NCBI GenBank assembly: GCA_946626755.1
Contig: CAMOUW010000009.1
Location: 1-34,917, forward strand
DNA: 34,917 nucleotides
Reading direction: 5' to 3'
From: an uncultured Clostridia bacterium
Lineage (GTDB): Bacteria > Bacillota > Clostridia > Lachnospirales > Lachnospiraceae
Under the pieces are notes generated by a model. The model searched no databases. It was given only the letters and a program-made list of their open reading frames with translations, and was not told the origin of the DNA. How positions within the stretch are numbered: position 1 is the stretch's first letter; every line of letters starts with the position of its first letter. Below, piece after piece: positions 18,397 through 29,148 of the stretch. A program made the position numbers and the translations under genes.

Positions 18397-19797
18397 TTAC
18401 ACGTATTTTCGTGCTCTGACTATATTTACAAGATCTGCATTGTTTCTGGTCTTACAGAACAATTCGATAATTCTTTCCGCTGCTTCCTCGTTTCGAAGAC
18501 CATTTAGTGCCTTACGCATTATTTCCACCGTTTCCAGTTCCTCAGCCGAAAGCAGAAGATCATCTCTTCTGGTTCCTGACTTGGAAAGATCTATAGCGGG
18601 GAATACTCTCTTTTCAGAAAGCTTCCGGTCGAGGATCAGTTCCATATTGCCTGTTCCTTTAAACTCCTCAAATACCACATCATCCATCTTGCTTCCCGTA
18701 TCCACAAGAGCCGTAGCAAGAATAGTAAGACTTCCGCCCTCACGCACATTTCTGGCTGCACCGAAAAATCTTTTTGGCATATATAAAGCTGCAGGGTCAA
18801 GACCTCCTGAAAGAGTACGTCCGCTGGGCTGGACTAAAAGGTTGTATGCTCTTGCAAGCCTGGTGATACTGTCAAGAAGAATAATAACATCTTTTCCCTG
18901 TTCCACAAGTCTTTTGGCTCTTTCAATAACCATCTCCGCAACTCTCTTATGGTGCTCAGGAAGCTCATCAAATGTAGAATATATCACATCCACATTTTTT
19001 CCGGTTATTGACTCCATGATATCAGTCACTTCCTCAGGACGCTCGTCAATAAGAAGGATCATAAGATGCATGTCTTTGTGATTTTCCGTAATAGAATTGG
19101 CTATCTCCTTTAACAGCGTAGTCTTTCCCGCCTTTGGCTGGGATACGATCATACCTCTCTGTCCTTTACCTATGGGAGATACAAGATCTACTATCCTTCC
19201 CGAAAGAGAACCTCCTTCTCTTTCCAGATGTATACGTTCATCCGGATAAATGGGTGTGAAATTCTCAAAAGGCGTACGCCCGGCTGCCACGTCGGGACGC
19301 TGTCCGTTTACTTTATTTACATAAACAAGCGCTTTGAATTTATCCTCAGACCTGTTGCGTCTTTTTACACCTTCAATCTCATCACCGGTTTTAAGACACA
19401 TTTTTTTAATCATGGGACCCGGGACATATACATCTTCATCTCCCGGCATAAAATTGGCACTTCTGATAAAACCGAAACCATCCTGGAGTACCTCTAAAAT
19501 ACCGTGAGCCTCATTGTCTCCGTCATTGTCCACGTAAACATCCTCACCGAGATCCTCATACCTTATCACTCCCGGGTTTTTCTGTGCGCCATTTGAATCC
19601 CCCTGTCGTTCCTGCGCCTCAGGTGCAGGTGCCGGCGCAGGTGTCGGTGCCGTTTCTTCCTTACTGTCAGTTCCCAGTGTTCCGGAAAGAAGGTCTATCA
19701 ATTCCTGCTTTTTCATTCCGGAAATACCCTTGATACCATTTTCTTTTGCCATGCTCTGTAAATCTTTTACAGACATGCTTTTAAAATCAACACTCAT
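18397..19797 (-). CDS. rho: Transcription termination factor Rho
   Basis: [27 protein letters not shown]-binding domain, [18 protein letters not shown]-loop, [12 protein letters not shown]. Start trimmed to [13 protein letters not shown] with a TTTAGGAG Shine-Dalgarno. Confidence 0.97.
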   Translation of the reverse strand: MSVDFKSMSVKDLQSMAKENGIKGISGMKKQELIDLLSGTLGTDSKEETAPTPAPAPAPEAQERQGDSNGAQKNPGVIRYEDLGEDVYVDNDGDNEAHGILEVLQDGFGFIRSANFMPGDEDVYVPGPMIKKMCLKTGDEIEGVKRRNRSEDKFKALVYVNKVNGQRPDVAAGRTPFENFTPIYPDERIHLEREGGSLSGRIVDLVSPIGKGQRGMIVSQPKAGKTTLLKEIANSITENHKDMHLMILLIDERPEEVTDIMESITGKNVDVIYSTFDELPEHHKRVAEMVIERAKRLVEQGKDVIILLDSITRLARAYNLLVQPSGRTLSGGLDPAALYMPKRFFGAARNVREGGSLTILATALVDTGSKMDDVVFEEFKGTGNMELILDRKLSEKRVFPAIDLSKSGTRRDDLLLSAEELETVEIMRKALNGLRNEEAAERIIELFCKTRNNADLVNIVRARKYV

Positions 19798-20072
19798 AAA
19801 AAAACTCCTAAATTCTAACTCAATTTTGGGAATGTTAAATATTCTGATGTATATCTCTATATATCTGATCCCGGAAAAATTATCGAAATGATAAACGGAA
19901 TAAATGAATATTGTTCTATATATACCTTTATTCTTTAAATGTGTCAAGAGGTTTTCTTTAATATTTATATCAATGTGTGTTGATTATACAATTCCTTGGT
20001 GATATACTGATATTTCACACAAAAATAATTTGTCTTTTTTAAGCTCATTTATATCTGATAAGGAGGTATCGC

Positions 20073-21008
20073 ATGGATAAAAAAATTATAGATCTGCATT
20101 GTCATTCCATTTTTTCCGATGGCTCCGATACCCCTGAGAAGCTTGTAAAAATGGCGTTAAAAAAAGAGCTTTCCGCTATTGCTCTTACGGATCACGACAC
20201 CGTAAGGGGCGTAAAGACCATGACTGAAGCTGCAGCCGGTACGTCTCTTGAGGTTGTTCCGGGAGTGGAGCTGAGTACATTTTACAAAAAGCACGAAATA
20301 CATATAGTGGGTCTGTTTGTTGATTGTGAAAACAAAACATTCCTCAGTGCACTAAACCAGATACGATTCCTCCGGGAGGAGCGTATCCGTAAGATGTGCG
20401 CAAAACTTCACATGCTGGGTATAGATGTGGATTATGACAATCTTGTCGAAATATATAAAAGCAATATGATCACACGCGCTCATATTGCTGATTATCTCGT
20501 AAATACAGGCTTTATTTCCGACAGAAAAGAAGCATTCGACAAATATATTGGCGCCCATTGTCCTGCCTTTGTTCAATGGGAAAAGATTTCCGCTGTACAC
20601 GGCGTGGAGCTTATACACTCCGCCGGCGGCACAGCCATCCTGGCTCACCCTGTTGCATACAAAATGGAAGATGATGAATTGGAAGACCTGATCAAATGTC
20701 TTAAAGAAAAAGGACTTGATGGTATGGAAGTGTTTTACTCAACCAATTCCACATCATTTACAGATAAAACAAAAAATCTGGCTCATAAATATTCCCTTTT
20801 GATGTCAGGCGGATCCGATCACCACGGAAGAACAAAGCCTCTTATATCACTGGGCACAGGCATGGGGGGCTTAAGAGTCCCTCACGCACTGCTGGAGCCC
20901 ATACGCTCCACCGCAGAGGATTATAAAGAGATACTTAAAAATATGCCGCCTGAGGACGATCCGGTGGAAGAACCGGGGGAGTTTTTCTTTGGCTTACCGG
21001 AGCATTAA
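20073..21008 (+). CDS. PHP domain-containing metal-dependent phosphoesterase (TrpH/RNase AM-like)
   Basis: IDLHCHSIFSDGSDTPEKLVKMALKKELSAIALTDHDTV, GGTAILAHPVAYK, SGGSDHHGRTKP; AAGGAGG Shine-Dalgarno. Confidence 0.92.
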   Translation: MDKKIIDLHCHSIFSDGSDTPEKLVKMALKKELSAIALTDHDTVRGVKTMTEAAAGTSLEVVPGVELSTFYKKHEIHIVGLFVDCENKTFLSALNQIRFLREERIRKMCAKLHMLGIDVDYDNLVEIYKSNMITRAHIADYLVNTGFISDRKEAFDKYIGAHCPAFVQWEKISAVHGVELIHSAGGTAILAHPVAYKMEDDELEDLIKCLKEKGLDGMEVFYSTNSTSFTDKTKNLAHKYSLLMSGGSDHHGRTKPLISLGTGMGGLRVPHALLEPIRSTAEDYKEILKNMPPEDDPVEEPGEFFFGLPEH

Positions 21009-21026
21009 TCTATTTTATTTTTATAT

Positions 21027-21088
21027 AAAAACACCATACTACAGGAAGGTGGTATACATTCCCACCTCCTGAAGCATGGTGTTTTTTT
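21027..21088. terminator. Strong bidirectional rho-independent terminator between the convergent PHP and AICAR transformylase genes
   Basis: AAAAACACCATaCTaCAGGAaGGTGGtatacattcCCACCTCCTGaAGcATGGTGTTTTTTT. Confidence 0.85.
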
Positions 21089-21093
21089 GAATA

Positions 21094-22272
21094 TCAATGA
21101 TGGAAAAGTCTTATATCCGTAAAGCACATAACCATTCCATACTTATCACAGGTCTCGATAACCTGGTCGTCTCTTATGGAACCGCCGGGCTGGACTATAA
21201 ACTTCACGCCGCTTTTGGCCGCCCTGTCAATATTGTCGCCAAAGGGAAAGAATGCATCCGAACCAAGCGTAACGTCAGTATTTCCCGCAAGCCATTCTTT
21301 CTTTTCCTTTTCTGTCAAAGGCTCAGGCTTATGTGTAAATACTCTTTCCCAGGTACCATCTGCCAGAATATCCTCGTAAAACTCACCTATATACAGATCT
21401 GTAGCATTGTCCCTGTCGGCTCTTCCTGCATCTTCTTTAAAGGGAAGTTCCAATACCTTTGGCATCTGACGCAGATACCAGTTGTCTGCCTTGCTTCCCG
21501 CAAGCCTTGTACAATGGATCCTGGACTGCTGTCCCGCACCTATACCTATAGCCTGACCGTCCTTTACAAAGCATACTGAGTTGGACTGGGTATATTTTAA
21601 AGTAATAAGAGCCACCAGCATATCATTTTTAGCATCCTCTGAAAGCTCTTTATTTTCTGTAACCACATTTCCCAACATATCCTTGGAAAGCTTCAGATCA
21701 TTTCTTCCCTGTTCAAATGTCACTCCGTACACCTGCTTGTGTTCAACCGCTGCCGGCACATAATTTTCATCTATCTGAATAACATTATAATTGCCCTTTT
21801 TCTTTGCCTTAAGTATATCCAGCGCCTCCTTTGTAAATCCCGGAGCGATCACACCATCGGAAACCTCAGGTTTTATAAGAAGAGCCGTAGCCTCATCACA
21901 CTCATCCGAAAGAGCGATAAAATCCCCAAAAGACGACATACGATCCGCTCCTCTTGCTCTTGCATAAGCACAAGCCAGAGGACTAAGCTCAACAACAGGA
22001 TCTACTCTGTAAATATCCTTAAGTACCTGGGTAAGTGGCTTTCCAATAGCCGCTCCCGCAGGAGATACATGCTTAAAAGAAGTAGCCGCAGGCATACCTG
22101 TGGCTTCTTTAAGCTCCTTCACAAGCTGCCATCCGTTTAATGCATCAAGAAAGTTAATATAACCGGGCTTCCCGTTTAGCACTGTCACCGGAAGCTCACT
22201 GCCGTCCTCCATATATATCCTTGAAGGCTTCTGGTTCGGGTTACAGCCGTATTTCAATTCCATTTCATTCAT
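21094..22272 (-). CDS. Stand-alone AICAR transformylase (PurH C-terminal-type phosphoribosylaminoimidazolecarboxamide formyltransferase)
   Basis: MELKYGCNPNQKPSRIYMEDG, SFKHVSPAGAAIG, GIGAGQQSRIHCTRLAG, FIVQPGGSIRDDQVIETCDKYGMVMCFTDIRLFHH. No N-terminal MGS-like IMP cyclohydrolase domain. Confidence 0.94.
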   Translation of the reverse strand: MNEMELKYGCNPNQKPSRIYMEDGSELPVTVLNGKPGYINFLDALNGWQLVKELKEATGMPAATSFKHVSPAGAAIGKPLTQVLKDIYRVDPVVELSPLACAYARARGADRMSSFGDFIALSDECDEATALLIKPEVSDGVIAPGFTKEALDILKAKKKGNYNVIQIDENYVPAAVEHKQVYGVTFEQGRNDLKLSKDMLGNVVTENKELSEDAKNDMLVALITLKYTQSNSVCFVKDGQAIGIGAGQQSRIHCTRLAGSKADNWYLRQMPKVLELPFKEDAGRADRDNATDLYIGEFYEDILADGTWERVFTHKPEPLTEKEKKEWLAGNTDVTLGSDAFFPFGDNIDRAAKSGVKFIVQPGGSIRDDQVIETCDKYGMVMCFTDIRLFHH

Positions 22273-22329
22273 ATCTAAAACCTCTCCGTCTATCAGAACT
22301 TTTCCAAACTGTATTTTTATAAAGAATCA

Positions 22330-23037
22330 TCATGAATTTTTATTTACTATCCTGCTTGTAGTTTCACCGGTCTCCAGATCTATAAATCTGGTAAAAAGAG
22401 ACACCTTGTTGTCCTCATCCAGACTCTCCCAGCATTCTTTCGTAAATGCATCTATATCGTCACACATCTTCAGTTCTACCGGCTCTCCCTCAAAACTGGG
22501 AAGAGGATTGCCATCCTTCATATAAGTATGTATAAAATGACCCTTGCCGGCAATGGGAGTTTTATATCCGTAAATAAACCTCTCGCATGATGCCGGACTG
22601 CCATTGGCACTTTTCAAAATAGAAAGCTTATACGAAAATCCATTGTCTGCTCTGGTAATAATACCTGAAATACGTGGTGTATAATTGGGTGCATCAGGCT
22701 CAAACTCCCTTGTATCCAGCGCCTGTTCAAAGGTCTTCCCTTCTTTCATAAGATCATACACAGTATCCGTCTGATCACCATTGGTCACGATCGTATGCTC
22801 GTCAAGCACCCTGACCGGCGCATAAATAATAAGACTGGGATCCTCCAGCTTCGTCGGATCAAATGCCTGTGTCCTAATACCGTCACCATCCTCCACAAAT
22901 ACGCGGTTGCGGCTATTCTCACTTCTTCCCATAATAAAATAAGCAGTCACCGCATTTTTTCCGTCCGGTGACATCCCGATAACAATCCCCCTTCCGGGGT
23001 AAGATGTAGCTGACAACTCTTCTTTTATAGATTTCAT
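22330..23037 (-). CDS. IMP cyclohydrolase, PurO-like family
   Basis: SATSYPGRGIVIGMSPDGKNAVTAYFIMGRSENSRNRVF... resembles the PurO/IMP_cyclohyd fold and is adjacent to the transformylase. Confidence 0.88.
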   Translation of the reverse strand: MKSIKEELSATSYPGRGIVIGMSPDGKNAVTAYFIMGRSENSRNRVFVEDGDGIRTQAFDPTKLEDPSLIIYAPVRVLDEHTIVTNGDQTDTVYDLMKEGKTFEQALDTREFEPDAPNYTPRISGIITRADNGFSYKLSILKSANGSPASCERFIYGYKTPIAGKGHFIHTYMKDGNPLPSFEGEPVELKMCDDIDAFTKECWESLDEDNKVSLFTRFIDLETGETTSRIVNKNS

Positions 23038-23124
23038 TCCGATTCTCCTTTTATTAATTTATAAAAATTATAATAACCTTATTCATTGCCCTGCAAGTAT
23101 TATACTGCAGACCTCGTAAAGATC

Positions 23125-23194
23125 CTGCGTCTGAATCACTATATTTTCGACGTTAAGCAGCAGCGTGGAGAAAATATAGTACATTCATACACAG
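23125..23194. repeat. Palindromic hairpin element, copy C (most degenerate)
   Basis: CTGCGTCTGAATCACTATATTTTC-gacgttaagcagcagcgtgga-GAAAATATAGTACATTCATACACAG. Confidence 0.8.
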
Positions 23195-23242
23195 AGCATA
23201 TACATCACAACTTATACTGCAAAAATCCGCTGCTTTCAGATC

Positions 23243-23312
23243 CTGCGTTTGAATCACTATATTTTCGACGTCAAGCGGCAGCGTGGAGAAAATACAGTAC
23301 ATTCATACGCAG
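23243..23312. repeat. Palindromic hairpin element, copy D
   Basis: CTGCGTTTGAATCACTATATTTTC-gacgtcaagcggcagcgtgga-GAAAATACAGTACATTCATACGCAG; 118 bp from copy C. Confidence 0.85.
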
Positions 23313-23336
23313 AATATAACCGGCATTTCCGCCCGC

Positions 23337-24473
23337 CTAATAATTCCCCAGCAGCCTCATACTTTTAGCCTCTTCATACATACCCCTCAGCGCATTCTTC
23401 ACCGCCGGATCAGACAGATTGCCCTCAAAATCCACAAAAAACCTGGAATCCCATTTCTTAGACCTCAAAGGTCTGGACTCAATCTTCGTCATATTCAAAT
23501 CATTATAAACAATAGAACTGAGCAGATTATAAAGAGTCCCCCTTTTATTGGGAGTCTCAAAAACCACACTCACCTTCTTCGCATCCTTAAGAAATCTCCT
23601 GGAGGCCGAAACAATGATAAAGCGTGTAGTATTACCCTGAAGATCATTTATCCTTTCCCTGAGGACCTCAAGTCCGTACATCTCCCCGGCTTCAACACCG
23701 GCAATAGCAGCACAACCTTCATCTTTGCACTCACTGACCATCTTAGCGCTGGCTGCAGTATTTTCAGTACTGATCTTTTCCCACGCGGGATATTTTTCCA
23801 GAAACTCCCTGCACTGAAAAAACGCCTGGGCATGGGAAAAAACCTTTCGTATATCATCCGGTCCTGTCCCGGGCTTTACAAGAAGAGCATGCTCAATCTC
23901 CAAACACTCCTCAGCAACAATATAAACCGGATATTCATTCAAAAGATCATAGACCTGAGTTACACTTCCCGCCGTAGAATTTTCTATGGGGAGCACCCCA
24001 AAATCCACATCTCCTGCCACAACCCTTTCCATCACATCACGCCAGGACGGAAAGAAATGCTCATTCGAAGCATCATTTCCCTTAAAAAAGCGCCTGGCCG
24101 CAATATGGGCATACGCTCCCGGAACCCCCTGATACGCCACCTGTACGCCGGTTCTCGGTATATCCTCATACTCCTCATAGGGATCCAGCATAGACATCCC
24201 GTTTCTCTCCAGCTCTCTATACTGTATCTTTCTGCTATCCAGCATAATCTGTTCAAAGATCTTCCGTATATCGGAAGCATTTTCAGCATCTTCCACAAGA
24301 GTCTCCACAGACGCAAGCTTTTGCTGCTCTCTTACAGCATCAAAAACCTTTTTTCCGGTAGCCTTCTTGTGGGCAGCAACTTCCCTGGCCAGACCTATAC
24401 GCTTCTCCAAAAGCTTTATGATTTCTTTGTCTGTTGCATCAATGTTTTTTCTGATCTCGTCCAAATCAAACAT
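23337..24473 (-). CDS. pheA: Bifunctional chorismate mutase/prephenate dehydratase (P-protein)
   Basis: MFDLDEIRKNIDATDKEIIKLLEKRIGLAREVAAHK (chorismate mutase), YQGVPGAYAHIAARRFF, FGVLPIENSTAGSV, ACT-like ESRPLRSKKWDSRFFVDFEG. Confidence 0.95.
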   Translation of the reverse strand: MFDLDEIRKNIDATDKEIIKLLEKRIGLAREVAAHKKATGKKVFDAVREQQKLASVETLVEDAENASDIRKIFEQIMLDSRKIQYRELERNGMSMLDPYEEYEDIPRTGVQVAYQGVPGAYAHIAARRFFKGNDASNEHFFPSWRDVMERVVAGDVDFGVLPIENSTAGSVTQVYDLLNEYPVYIVAEECLEIEHALLVKPGTGPDDIRKVFSHAQAFFQCREFLEKYPAWEKISTENTAASAKMVSECKDEGCAAIAGVEAGEMYGLEVLRERINDLQGNTTRFIIVSASRRFLKDAKKVSVVFETPNKRGTLYNLLSSIVYNDLNMTKIESRPLRSKKWDSRFFVDFEGNLSDPAVKNALRGMYEEAKSMRLLGNY

Positions 24474-24652
24474 ACTATCTCCTCGCGGTCTCTTTCACAG
24501 AACCCCATGTCCGGATCAAATAAACGGATCCGGAAAAATTTGCGCCACCGGAATATCAGTCCGATAAACCAAAGATAAAACGCATTGTTTTTCATTGTAA
24601 CACAATGAGAATAACATATGCAATGAATCTATGCCATAAAAATCCACATGAT

Positions 24653-27600
24653 TTATCCTCCCAGTATATCCAGCAACTCCTCTTTTGTCATAGATCCAAG
24701 AGATCTGGTCTCTCCTGACAGCACCGAGTCTGCCAGTTCTTTTTTAGTTTCCTGCAACTGAAGTATTTTTTCCTCAATAGTGTCCTTGGCAATAATCCGG
24801 TATACAGTCACCTTCTTGGTCTGACCTATTCTGTGAGCTCTGTCTGTAGCCTGATCCTGAGCTGCCGTATTCCACCATGGATCATAATGGATAACAATAT
24901 CCGCTCCCGTCAGATTCAATCCCGTACCCCCTGCCTTTAGAGAAATAAGAAATACCGGAGTATCGTCACCGTTAAAAGCCTTAACAAGCTTCACTCTTTC
25001 TTCCTTGGGTGTAGAACCTGTTATCTTATAATATTTCAGCCCTGCCGCCTTCAGATCCTCCTCCAGCAGCTCCAGCATAGACGTAAACTGTGAAAATAAC
25101 AGCATCTTATGTCCGCCGTCAGCCACATTTTCCACCAGTTCCATGCAGACATCCCTTTTGGCCGACTCTCCGTCATAATCCTCAAACAAAAGCCCGGGAT
25201 CGCAGCATATCTGCCTGGTCTTTGTTATCTCAGCCAAGATCGCTATCTTATTTTTATCAAACTCATCTGCCCTCTCCCGTACCATACCTACAATTCTGGC
25301 CACCTGGGCATCGTAAAGCCTGCGCTGCTTCGTCTCCATTCCGGCATAAAGCACCTCCTCCACCTTATCGGGCAGATCCTTTAATACATCGGATTTCTTT
25401 CTTCTGAGAAGAAACGGAGACACCATCTTTTTGAGACCATCCACGGCCTTTTTATCCACGTTTTTGGTGATAGGCAGTTCGAAATCCTTCTTAAATCTTT
25501 CGTAACCGTACAAAAATCCCGGCATAAGAAAATCAAATATACTCCACAGTTCACTCAGTCTGTTTTCTATGGGCGTACCTGTCAAAGCAAATCTGTGTTT
25601 TGCCTTTATCAGCTTTACCGCCTTTGCCGCCTGGGCCTTTGCATTTTTTATGTACTGGGCTTCATCCAATATCTGATGTGTAAATATCTTATCCTCATAA
25701 AGATCTATATCTCTTTTAAGCAGATCATAGGAAGTGACGAGCACATCAAAATCTTTATATCCCGAAAGCAGTTTTTTTCTTTCCTGTTTGGTCCCTGCAA
25801 GAGCTGCCGTTTTCATTCCCGGGGCAAATTTTTTTATCTCTTCAGTCCAGTTATAAACCAGAGAAGCAGGACAGATAACCAGCGCATTTACCCCGTCTGT
25901 AGTCTTTGAAGACTCCAACAGAGTTATAAGCTGCAGAGTTTTTCCAAGCCCCATATCATCGGCAAGGATACCGCCAAAGCCTGCATTCTCCAGGGTTTTT
26001 AACCATTTATATCCATACTCCTGATAACTTCTTAAGGTCTCTTGCATGCCTTTTGGCACCTCAAACTCCGACTCCTTTATTGTCTTGAAGTTCTTTATCA
26101 CCGACTTAAAGGTTTTATCCCGGTCCGCCGCAAGTTCTTCATGCTCCTCCAGCATCTTGTCAAGATAAAGCGCTCTATAAGCAGGAATCTGCAAATGTCC
26201 CTTTATATAATCTTTTGCATCCACCCCAAAGAGATCCGTCATTTCCAAAAAACTTTCTAAAGAAGCATTGCCCTCCAGCTCCACAAAGTCGCCATTTCGC
26301 AGACGATGGTATCTCTTTTTTCTTTTATAGCTGTCCAGTATCTGCAAAAGTTCTTCCGGCTCCATATCCTCCGTCTTTATATCCAGATTCAGCAGATCAG
26401 ACTCAATAGATACACCGAAGCTGACAGGGGTGCTTTTTCTGATCTTAAGAGCATTGAAACTGTCTGTTCCCTTGGTTTCTCCCCTGGATATAAGACGCCT
26501 CACACCTCCGCGCATAAACTCATATTTCATGTCATCATCATCTTCTATAAAATAGACTTTTTTCTCCGGATCGTAGCCCTCAAACAGATCATCCAGAAGT
26601 TTTCTTATATCATCCTCCCTGTACGTGTCTCTGTAAGAAAGAAGAGGCAGTTTCTCGTATTCATATGGCACTATGGGATCTGTCACATCTTCATACTTTG
26701 CCTGCGCACTGCAGATAATACATCCTTCGTCCACGTCCAGATAAAAAACAAACTCCGCCTCGGGCATAATATACGAAGCATTTCTTTCGTCTTCATATAC
26801 CTCAAAAACAGGATTTTCTCTAAGCATTGGAAGAATCCCGTAATAAAACTCCGTGGCTTTTTTATTTCCTATCTCAAAGCTGAACTCTCCGTCATAGTGA
26901 TCCGCAGCATCCCAAAAAGGCTTTATTATAGCCCATGTATCTTCATCTATCCTTGAAAGCCTGCCATCTGTAAATACGTATTTGCCTGCATCTCCCAATA
27001 GTACATCCGGCACATATCCGGACACATTTATGGCGGAAAATCCATCTCCTTTTTTCTTTTTATTTATTCCGTCAAACTCTATATTTACCTCTACCAAAGA
27101 AAAAAATGACTTCACCGGCGTGCATGTGTACATATAACCATCAAATGCCTTAAAATCTAATTTTTCGTTCTGAAAATTTTCGAAAATATAATCCAGTATG
27201 CTGCCACTGAAAAGCAGGCTCCTTTTTATCTCCTGCTCATATATATCTCTGTAAAACTCATTGTTCTCCACATTTCGGTTATAGTTTTCTACAAGATCTC
27301 CTATTTTTTTTTCAATTATCCCAAACAACCCACTTGATCTTTCATCAAATGTTTCTCTGGTAAAATCTATCTCACATGATTTTCCCAGTGTGTATGACTC
27401 TCTCTTTTTTACGGCATTGTAAAGCCCTTTTAAGTTTTTTACAATATAAAACTTACCGCCGTTTCCTATCTTGAATGATACCTCATATTCTCTACCGTTG
27501 TCAGTTATTCTGGGTATGATCACCACATTTCCCGCCTTCTTTTCTTCCTCGTCTAAAAGGGCATGCTCTTTTTCTCTCTTGAAATACCCCAGAAACAGAT

Positions 27601-28339
27601 CTGCTTTTTTGTCTGTGGCATCTCCCGGATCATAAAGCCTGGTATATTCGTCGGTTAAAATCAGTCCCGCTAAAATATGAGAGCAGAGTTTTTTTTGTTC
27701 CTCTTCGTCTGTATAATAATATTTCTCAAAATCTCCTATCAGATTCTTGCCGCAGGCCCAACACTTTAACTGATAGATTTCCCCGGCACAGATCATGATC
27801 TCTACTCTTTTACCGCTCCCTCCATCTTCACAACTGAACACCACTTCCAATGCGGGTCTGCCCTTATCAAAAGAACCATTTGAAAATACATAGTCCGTTT
27901 TAAAATCTTTGATTTTTTTAAGCTTTTTGTTTTCGATCATGGACAAAGCCTTGTCATGATCAGTTTTGCTCACACAGTAACCCTCCAGGATATCCGGTAT
28001 GAAAAAGAAGGGCTTCTTTGCGTTTTTTATCTTTGGAAATACATCCTTAGCCTTTATATATCCAGGATAAACTATATCAACATCATCCTGTTCCCATCTG
28101 AACATTGTCGCAGCCATGTGATAGCATTTAAGCCCGCTGAAGGCAAAGTAACATGAACAGTGCATTTTCATATTGTCTTTCTCCGGGTTTTCTATTTGTA
28201 CCGCAAACCTTTCCTTACCCGTGTCTACCACGCTGTAAATGGTGTTGTCTATTTGGGCATAGTCAGATACGCAGCCTTTATCAAAATATCGATTTCCCAC
28301 AGCCAGGTTTTTTTTATCAAATAAATTTTTCCAGTTCAT
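24653..28339 (-). CDS. SNF2-family DEAD/DEAH-box helicase with N-terminal SWIM zinc finger and SNF2-associated domain
   Basis: CSCYFAFSGLKCYHMAATMF (SWIM CxCx(n)CxH), GGILADDMGLGKTLQLI, DEAQYIKN, ALTGTPIENRLSELWSIFDF, DPWWNTAAQDQATDRAHRIGQ. Confidence 0.95.
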   Translation of the reverse strand: MNWKNLFDKKNLAVGNRYFDKGCVSDYAQIDNTIYSVVDTGKERFAVQIENPEKDNMKMHCSCYFAFSGLKCYHMAATMFRWEQDDVDIVYPGYIKAKDVFPKIKNAKKPFFFIPDILEGYCVSKTDHDKALSMIENKKLKKIKDFKTDYVFSNGSFDKGRPALEVVFSCEDGGSGKRVEIMICAGEIYQLKCWACGKNLIGDFEKYYYTDEEEQKKLCSHILAGLILTDEYTRLYDPGDATDKKADLFLGYFKREKEHALLDEEEKKAGNVVIIPRITDNGREYEVSFKIGNGGKFYIVKNLKGLYNAVKKRESYTLGKSCEIDFTRETFDERSSGLFGIIEKKIGDLVENYNRNVENNEFYRDIYEQEIKRSLLFSGSILDYIFENFQNEKLDFKAFDGYMYTCTPVKSFFSLVEVNIEFDGINKKKKGDGFSAINVSGYVPDVLLGDAGKYVFTDGRLSRIDEDTWAIIKPFWDAADHYDGEFSFEIGNKKATEFYYGILPMLRENPVFEVYEDERNASYIMPEAEFVFYLDVDEGCIICSAQAKYEDVTDPIVPYEYEKLPLLSYRDTYREDDIRKLLDDLFEGYDPEKKVYFIEDDDDMKYEFMRGGVRRLISRGETKGTDSFNALKIRKSTPVSFGVSIESDLLNLDIKTEDMEPEELLQILDSYKRKKRYHRLRNGDFVELEGNASLESFLEMTDLFGVDAKDYIKGHLQIPAYRALYLDKMLEEHEELAADRDKTFKSVIKNFKTIKESEFEVPKGMQETLRSYQEYGYKWLKTLENAGFGGILADDMGLGKTLQLITLLESSKTTDGVNALVICPASLVYNWTEEIKKFAPGMKTAALAGTKQERKKLLSGYKDFDVLVTSYDLLKRDIDLYEDKIFTHQILDEAQYIKNAKAQAAKAVKLIKAKHRFALTGTPIENRLSELWSIFDFLMPGFLYGYERFKKDFELPITKNVDKKAVDGLKKMVSPFLLRRKKSDVLKDLPDKVEEVLYAGMETKQRRLYDAQVARIVGMVRERADEFDKNKIAILAEITKTRQICCDPGLLFEDYDGESAKRDVCMELVENVADGGHKMLLFSQFTSMLELLEEDLKAAGLKYYKITGSTPKEERVKLVKAFNGDDTPVFLISLKAGGTGLNLTGADIVIHYDPWWNTAAQDQATDRAHRIGQTKKVTVYRIIAKDTIEEKILQLQETKKELADSVLSGETRSLGSMTKEELLDILGG

Positions 28340-28400
28340 GTAAGCTTTGCTCCTGAAAAGAATATAAGTCGTTTTTTTGTATTATTTCAGTATAACAAAA

Positions 28401-28434
28401 CATCTCCTTTGTCATACATATTGACAGGGAGATG
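28401..28434 (-). terminator. Hairpin terminator downstream of the flavodoxin gene
   Basis: CATCTCCttTGTCAtacatatTGACAgGGAGATG, with an interrupted T-rich tail (tgttttgtta) on the minus strand. Confidence 0.5.
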
Positions 28435-28447
28435 AAATATTAAATGA

Positions 28448-28906
28448 TTATTGTTTAACCTTCTCCATCCAGGATCGATAGTCACCTTTGTTTTTCTTGG
28501 ATGTACCGAAAGGATACTTCACCTGCGTACCGCTGCAAACTACCTTAAGTCCTTCCACAGAACTCTTTATACCACTCGCCCCGGCAGTAGCAAAAGGTAT
28601 AACCCTCTTGCCTCTGAGATCACATTTCTTAAGGAAATTTTGCAAAATAACCGGCGCCTTGCCTCCCCATATAGGATACCCTACAAATACAGTATCGTAC
28701 TCTGAAAGATCAGGAATATCATTTACAAAATCACGGGTTTTCCCCGTTATTTTCTCACCTATCATTTTAACTATGGAAATAAAATAACCGCCATACTCCT
28801 TATCCGGTATAACCCTTATCAGCTCCCCGTCCGTATCCTTTTTTATCCTCTTGGCAAGCTTTTCCGTAATTCCCGAATTTGAAAAATAAATAATCGCTGC
28901 TTTCAT
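28448..28906 (-). CDS. Flavodoxin-like protein
   Basis: MKAAIIYFSNSGITEKLAKRIKKDTDGELIRV, YDTVFVGYPIWGGKAPVILQNFL. Start trimmed to Met 66 of the listed ORF, with an AGGAGG Shine-Dalgarno (cctcct at 28912-28917). Confidence 0.9.
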   Translation of the reverse strand: MKAAIIYFSNSGITEKLAKRIKKDTDGELIRVIPDKEYGGYFISIVKMIGEKITGKTRDFVNDIPDLSEYDTVFVGYPIWGGKAPVILQNFLKKCDLRGKRVIPFATAGASGIKSSVEGLKVVCSGTQVKYPFGTSKKNKGDYRSWMEKVKQ

Positions 28907-29148
28907 AAAAACCTCCTGTAGGTGTTTAAATATTGTATTGTCGTCAGACCTGTATGATCTTTTCAATAACTTATATTCAAAAAAACCCAGACAACATGTA
29001 TAACAAATATCGTAGATCTTTTTCTCCATTTTATTGTTTTTATTATATTTCGTCAATTTTAAAAGGACATTTTTAACCCAAAAGTCATCAACCAGCGTCA
29101 TAAAAAGATATCAAACAAACTATTTCCTCCCCACCATGCCACCTTCAG

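Noticed and set aside
23283-24578. 431-aa + strand ORF
   Set aside because: Antisense shadow of pheA (23337..24473), low-complexity His/Ile/Arg-rich composition, no recognisable motifs.
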